DNA of 64,000 nucleotides, taken from the NCBI RefSeq assembly GCF_032854445.1, contig NC_088303.1, positions 3,171,501-3,235,500 of the forward strand, in the 5' to 3' direction. Shown here piece by piece: positions 59,901-64,000 of the stretch; the stretch's first letter is position 1; each line of letters opens with the position of its first letter. The notes beneath the pieces were generated by a model, which was not told the DNA's origin, ran no database searches, and worked only from the letters and a program-made list of their open reading frames with translations. A program made the translations under genes and the position numbers. This stretch comes from Liolophura sinensis (Eukaryota; Mollusca; Polyplacophora; Chitonida; Chitonidae).

Positions 59901-62900
59901 ACAGGGCTGGTTTTAACTTCGACAGTTTGCCATGATGGAAGAAAGGCTCTCCCAGCTAGGGCAGTGTAGCTGTACAGACTGGGCCAGTTCTAAATCTGAC
60001 AGTTTGCTACCATGAAAGAAAGGCTCTCCCAGCTAGGGCAGTGCAGCTTGCTATCATGAAGGAAAGCCTCTCCCAGCTAGGGCAATGTAGCTGTACAGAC
60101 AGGGCCGGTTCTAACTTTTACAGTTTGCCATGATGAAGGAAAGGCTCTCCCAGCTTGGGCAATGTACCTGTACAGACAGGGCCGGTCCTAACTTCTACAG
60201 TTTGCCATGATGAAGGAAAGGCTCTCCCAGCTAGGGCAGTGTAGCTGTACAGACAGGGCCGGTTCTAAATTTGACAGTTTGCTACCATGAAAGAAAGGCT
60301 CTCCCAGCTAGGGCAGTGCAGCTTGCTATCATGAAGGAAAGCCTCTCCCAGCTAGGGCAGTGTAGCTGTACAGACAGGGCCGGTTCTAACTTCTACAGTT
60401 TGCCATGATGAAGGAAAGGTTCTCCCCACTAGGGCAATGTAGCTGTACAGATAGGGCCGGTACTAACTTCTGCAGTTTGCCATGATGAAGGAAAGGTTCT
60501 CCCCACTAGGGCAATGTAGCTGTACAGACTGGGCCGGTCCTAACTTCTACAGTTTGCTACCATGAAGGAAAGGCTCTCCCAGCTAGGGCAGTGTAGCTGT
60601 ACAGACAGGGCTGGTTTTAACTTCGACAGTTTGCTATGATGGAAGAAAGGCTCTCCCAGCTTGGGCAGTGTAGCTGTACAGACTGTGCCGGTTCTAAATT
60701 TGACAGTTTGCTACCATGAAAGAAAGGCTCTCCCAGCTAGGGCAGTGCAGCTTGCTATTGTGAAGGAAGCCTCTCCCAGCTAGGGCAGTGTAGCTGTACA
60801 GACTGGGCCGGTTCTAACTTTGACAGTTTGCCATTATGAAGGAAAGGTTCTCCCCACTAGGGCAATGTAGCTGTACAGATAGGGCCGGTACTAACTTTGA
60901 CAGTTTGCCATGATGAAGGAAAGGCTCTCCCAGCTAGGGTAATGTAGCTGTACAGATACGGCCGGTCCTAATTTCGACAGTTTGCCATGATGAAGGAAAG
61001 GTTCTCCCCACTAGGGCAATGTAGCTGTACAGACTGGGCCGGTCCTAACTTCTACAGTTTGCTACCATGAAGGAAAGGCTCTCCCAGCTAGGGCAATGTA
61101 GCTGTACAGACAGGGCCGGTCCTAACTTCTACAGTTTGCCATGATGAAGGAAAGCCTCTCCCAGCTAGGGTAATGTAGCTGTACAGATAGGGCCGGTCCT
61201 AACTTCTACAGTTTGCCATGATGAAGGAAAGGTTCTCCCAGCTAGGGCAGTGTAGCTGTACAGACTGGGCCTGTCCTAACTTCTGCAGTTTGCCATGATG
61301 AAGGAAAGGTTCTCCCAGCTAGGGCAGTGTAGCTGTACAGACTGGGCCGGTTCTAACTTTGACAGTTTGCCATGATGAAAGAAAAGTTCTCCCAGCTAGG
61401 GCAGTGTAGCTGTACAGATAGGGCCGGTTCTAACTTTGACAGTTTGCCATGATGAAGGAAAGCCTCTCCCAGCTAGGGTAATGTAGCTGTACAGATAGGG
61501 CCGGTCCTAACTTCTACAGTTTGCCATGATGAAGGAAATCCTCTCCCAGCTAGGGTAATGTAGCTGTACAGATAGGGCCGGTCCTAACTTCTACAGTTTG
61601 CCATGATGAAGGAAAGGCTCTTGCAGCTAGGGCAATGTAGCTGTACAGATTGGGCCGGTTCTAATTTCGACAGCTTGCCATGATGAAGGAAAGGCTCTCC
61701 CAGCTAGGGCAGTGTAGCTGTACAGACAGGCCTGGTTTTAACTTCGACAGTTTGCCATGATGGAAGAAAGGCTCTCCCAGCTAGGGCAGTGTAGCTGTAC
61801 AGACTGGGCCGGTTCTAAATTTGACAGTTTGCTACCATGAAAGAAAGGCTCTCCCAGCTAGGGCAGTGCAGCTTGTTATCATGAAGGAAAGCCTCTCCCA
61901 GCTAGGGCAATGTAGCTGTACAGACAGGGCCGGTTCTAACTTCTACAGTTTGCTACCATGAAGGAAAGGCTCTCCCAGCTAGGGCAGTGTAGCTGTACAG
62001 ACAGGGCCGGTTCTAACTTCTACAGTTTGCCATGATGAAGGAAAGGTTCTCCCCACTAGGGCAATGTAGCTGTACAGATAGGGCCGGTACTAACTTCTGC
62101 AGTTTGCCATGATGAAGGAAAGGTTCTCCCCACTAGGGCAATGTAGCTGTACAGACTGGGCCGGTCCTAACTTCTACAGTTTGCTACCATGAAGGAAAGG
62201 CTCTCCCAGCTAGGGCAGTGTAGCTGTACAGACAGGGCTGGTTTTAACTTCGACAGTTTGCTATGATGGAAGAAAGGTTCTCCCAGCTTGTGCAGTGTAG
62301 CTGTACAGACTGGGCCGGTTCTAAATTTGACAGTTTGCTACCATGAAAGAAAGGCTCTCCCAGCTAGGGCAGTGCAGCTTGCTATTGTGAAGGAAGGCTC
62401 TCCCAGCTAGGGCAGTGTAGCTGTACAGACTGGGCCGGTTCTAACTTTGACAGTTTGACATGTTGAAGGAAAGGTTCTCCCAACTAGGGCAATGTAGCTG
62501 TACAGATAGGGCCGGTACTAACTTTGACAGTTTGCCATGATGAAGGAAAGGTTCTCCCAGCTAGGGCAGTGTAGCTGTACAGATACGGCCGGTCCTAATT
62601 TCGACAGTTTGCCATGATGAAGGAAAGGTTCTCCACACTAGGGCAATGTAGCTGTACAGGCTGGGCCGGTCCTAACTTCTACAGTTTGCTACCATGAAGG
62701 AAAGGCTCTCCCAGCTAGGGCAATGTACCTGTACAGACAGGGCCGGTCCTAACTTCTACAGTTTGCCATGATGAAGGAAAGGTTCTCCCCACTAGGGCAA
62801 TGTAGCTGTACAAACTGGGCCGGTCCTAACTTTGACAGTTTGCCATGTTGAAGGAAAGCCTCTCCCAGCTAGGGCAATGTAGCTGTACAGATAGGGCCGG

Positions 62901-64000
62901 TACTAACTTTGACAGTTTGCCATGATGAAGGAAAGCCTCTCCCAGCTAGGGTAATGTAGCTGTACAGATAGGGCCGGTCCTAACTTCTACAGTTTGCCAT
63001 GATGAAGGAAAGGTTCTCCCAGCTAGGGCAGTGTAGCTGTACAGACTGGGCCGGTCCTAACTTCTGCAGTTTGCCATGATGAAGGAAAGGTTCTCCCAGA
63101 TAGGGCAGTGTAGCTGTACAGACTGGGCCGGTTCTAACTTTGACAGTTTGCCATGATGAAAGAAAAGTTCTCCCAGCTAGGGCAGTGTAGCTGTACAGAC
63201 TGGGCCGGTTCTAACTTTGACAGTTTGCCATGATGAAGGAAAGCCTCTCCCAGCTAGGGTAATGTAGCTGTACAGATAGGGCCGGTCCTAACTTCTACAG
63301 TTTGCCATGATGAAGGAAAGCCTCTCCCAGCTAGGGTAATGTAGCTGTACAGATAGGGCCGGTCCTAACTTCTACAGTTTGCCATGATGAAGGAAAGGCT
63401 CTTGCAGCTAGGGCAATGTAGCTGTACAGATTGGGCCGGTTCTAATTTCGACAGCTTGCCATGATGAAGGAAAGGCTCTCCCAGCTAGGGCAGTGTAGCT
63501 GTACAGACAGGGCTGGTTTTAACTTCGACAGTTTGCCATGATGGAAGAAAGGCTTTCCCAGCTAGGGCAGTGTAGCTGTACAGACTGGGCCGGTTCTAAA
63601 TTTGACAGTTTGCTACCATGAAAGAAATGCTCTCCCAGCTAGGCCAGTGCAGCTTGTTATCATGAAGGAAAGCCTCTCCCAGCTAGGGCAATGTAGCTGT
63701 ACAGACAGGGCCAGTTCTAACTTCTACAGTTTGCTACCATGAAGGAAAGGCTCTCCCAGCTAGGGCAATGTAGCTGTACAGATTGGGCCGGTCCTAACTT
63801 TTACAGTTTGCCATGATGAAGGAAAGGCTCTCCCAGCTAGGGCAATGTAGCTGTACAGACAGAGCCGGTCCTAACTTCTACAGTTTGCCATGATGAAGGA
63901 AAGGCTCTCCCAGCTAGGGCAGTGTAGCTGTACAGACAGGGCCGGTTCTAAATTTGACAGTTTGCTACCATGAAAGAAAGGCTCTCCCAGCTTGGGCAGT
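56975..64000. repeat. 77-bp satellite array with higher-order repeats, open at the window end
   Basis: About 90 copies of a 77-bp unit: ACTGGGCCGGTTCTAAATT, CGACAGTTTGCCATGATGA, AGGAAAGGTTCTCCCAGCTA, GGGCAGTGTAGCTGTACAG. The marker variant TGTTGAAGGA recurs at 57161, 58239 (+1,078 bp = 14 units) and 59240 (+1,001 bp = 13 units), and again at 62846. Another marker, GGCTCTTG(T/C)AGC, recurs at 59791, 61616 and 63397. Some units have an internal deletion (GTGCAGCTTGCTATCATG). It continues past the window. Confidence 0.96.

Overview
This window is eukaryotic, repeat-rich and low in gene density. Long introns, tRNA-derived SINEs with clean target-site duplications and many TACATGTA-type words suggest a lophotrochozoan, most likely a mollusc (inference; no species is claimed). 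It holds two multi-exon protein-coding genes that converge tail to tail. I could place a splice-consistent exon model on both.

Plus strand, 5.57-13.2 kb: the homologue of human C18orf63 (DUF4708). Ten exons in one continuous frame give 533 residues to a TAA at 13217-13219. The first ~85-90 residues expected from the human protein were not found. One of its introns (10632-11013) is a textbook U12-type AT-AC intron. 13.2-15.0 kb is the shared 3' region.

Minus strand, 56.36-15.0 kb: a complete homologue of MROH1 (maestro HEAT-like repeat family member 1). Forty-one exons join in frame to 1,663 residues plus stop, close to the length I recall for the human protein (about 1,640). One intron is U12-type GT-AG (30890-31190) and one is GC-AG (donor at 18771). 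In animals MROH1/HPO-27 proteins are reported as HEAT-repeat lysosome-fission factors that work with Rab7.

The most unusual aspect is the load of tandem arrays. About 18 arrays with periods of 23-103 bp occupy roughly a third of the window, nearly all inside MROH1 introns. At least three, probably four, are built from copies of an MROH1 exon 3' end plus its own splice donor (exons 4, 8, 22 and 31). Others stop within tens of bases of a splice site. The exon-22 array (96 bp = 32 codons, about 20 copies) keeps the frame open for the first four donor copies, so donor choice could lengthen the protein in 32-residue steps.

Upstream of MROH1, 57.0-64.0 kb is a single 77-bp satellite with higher-order structure that runs off the window. 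1-5.5 kb holds SINE relics and no gene I can support. SINEs and a small inverted-repeat element are scattered through the introns. Most long ORFs in the arrays are by-products of periods divisible by three and are not genes.
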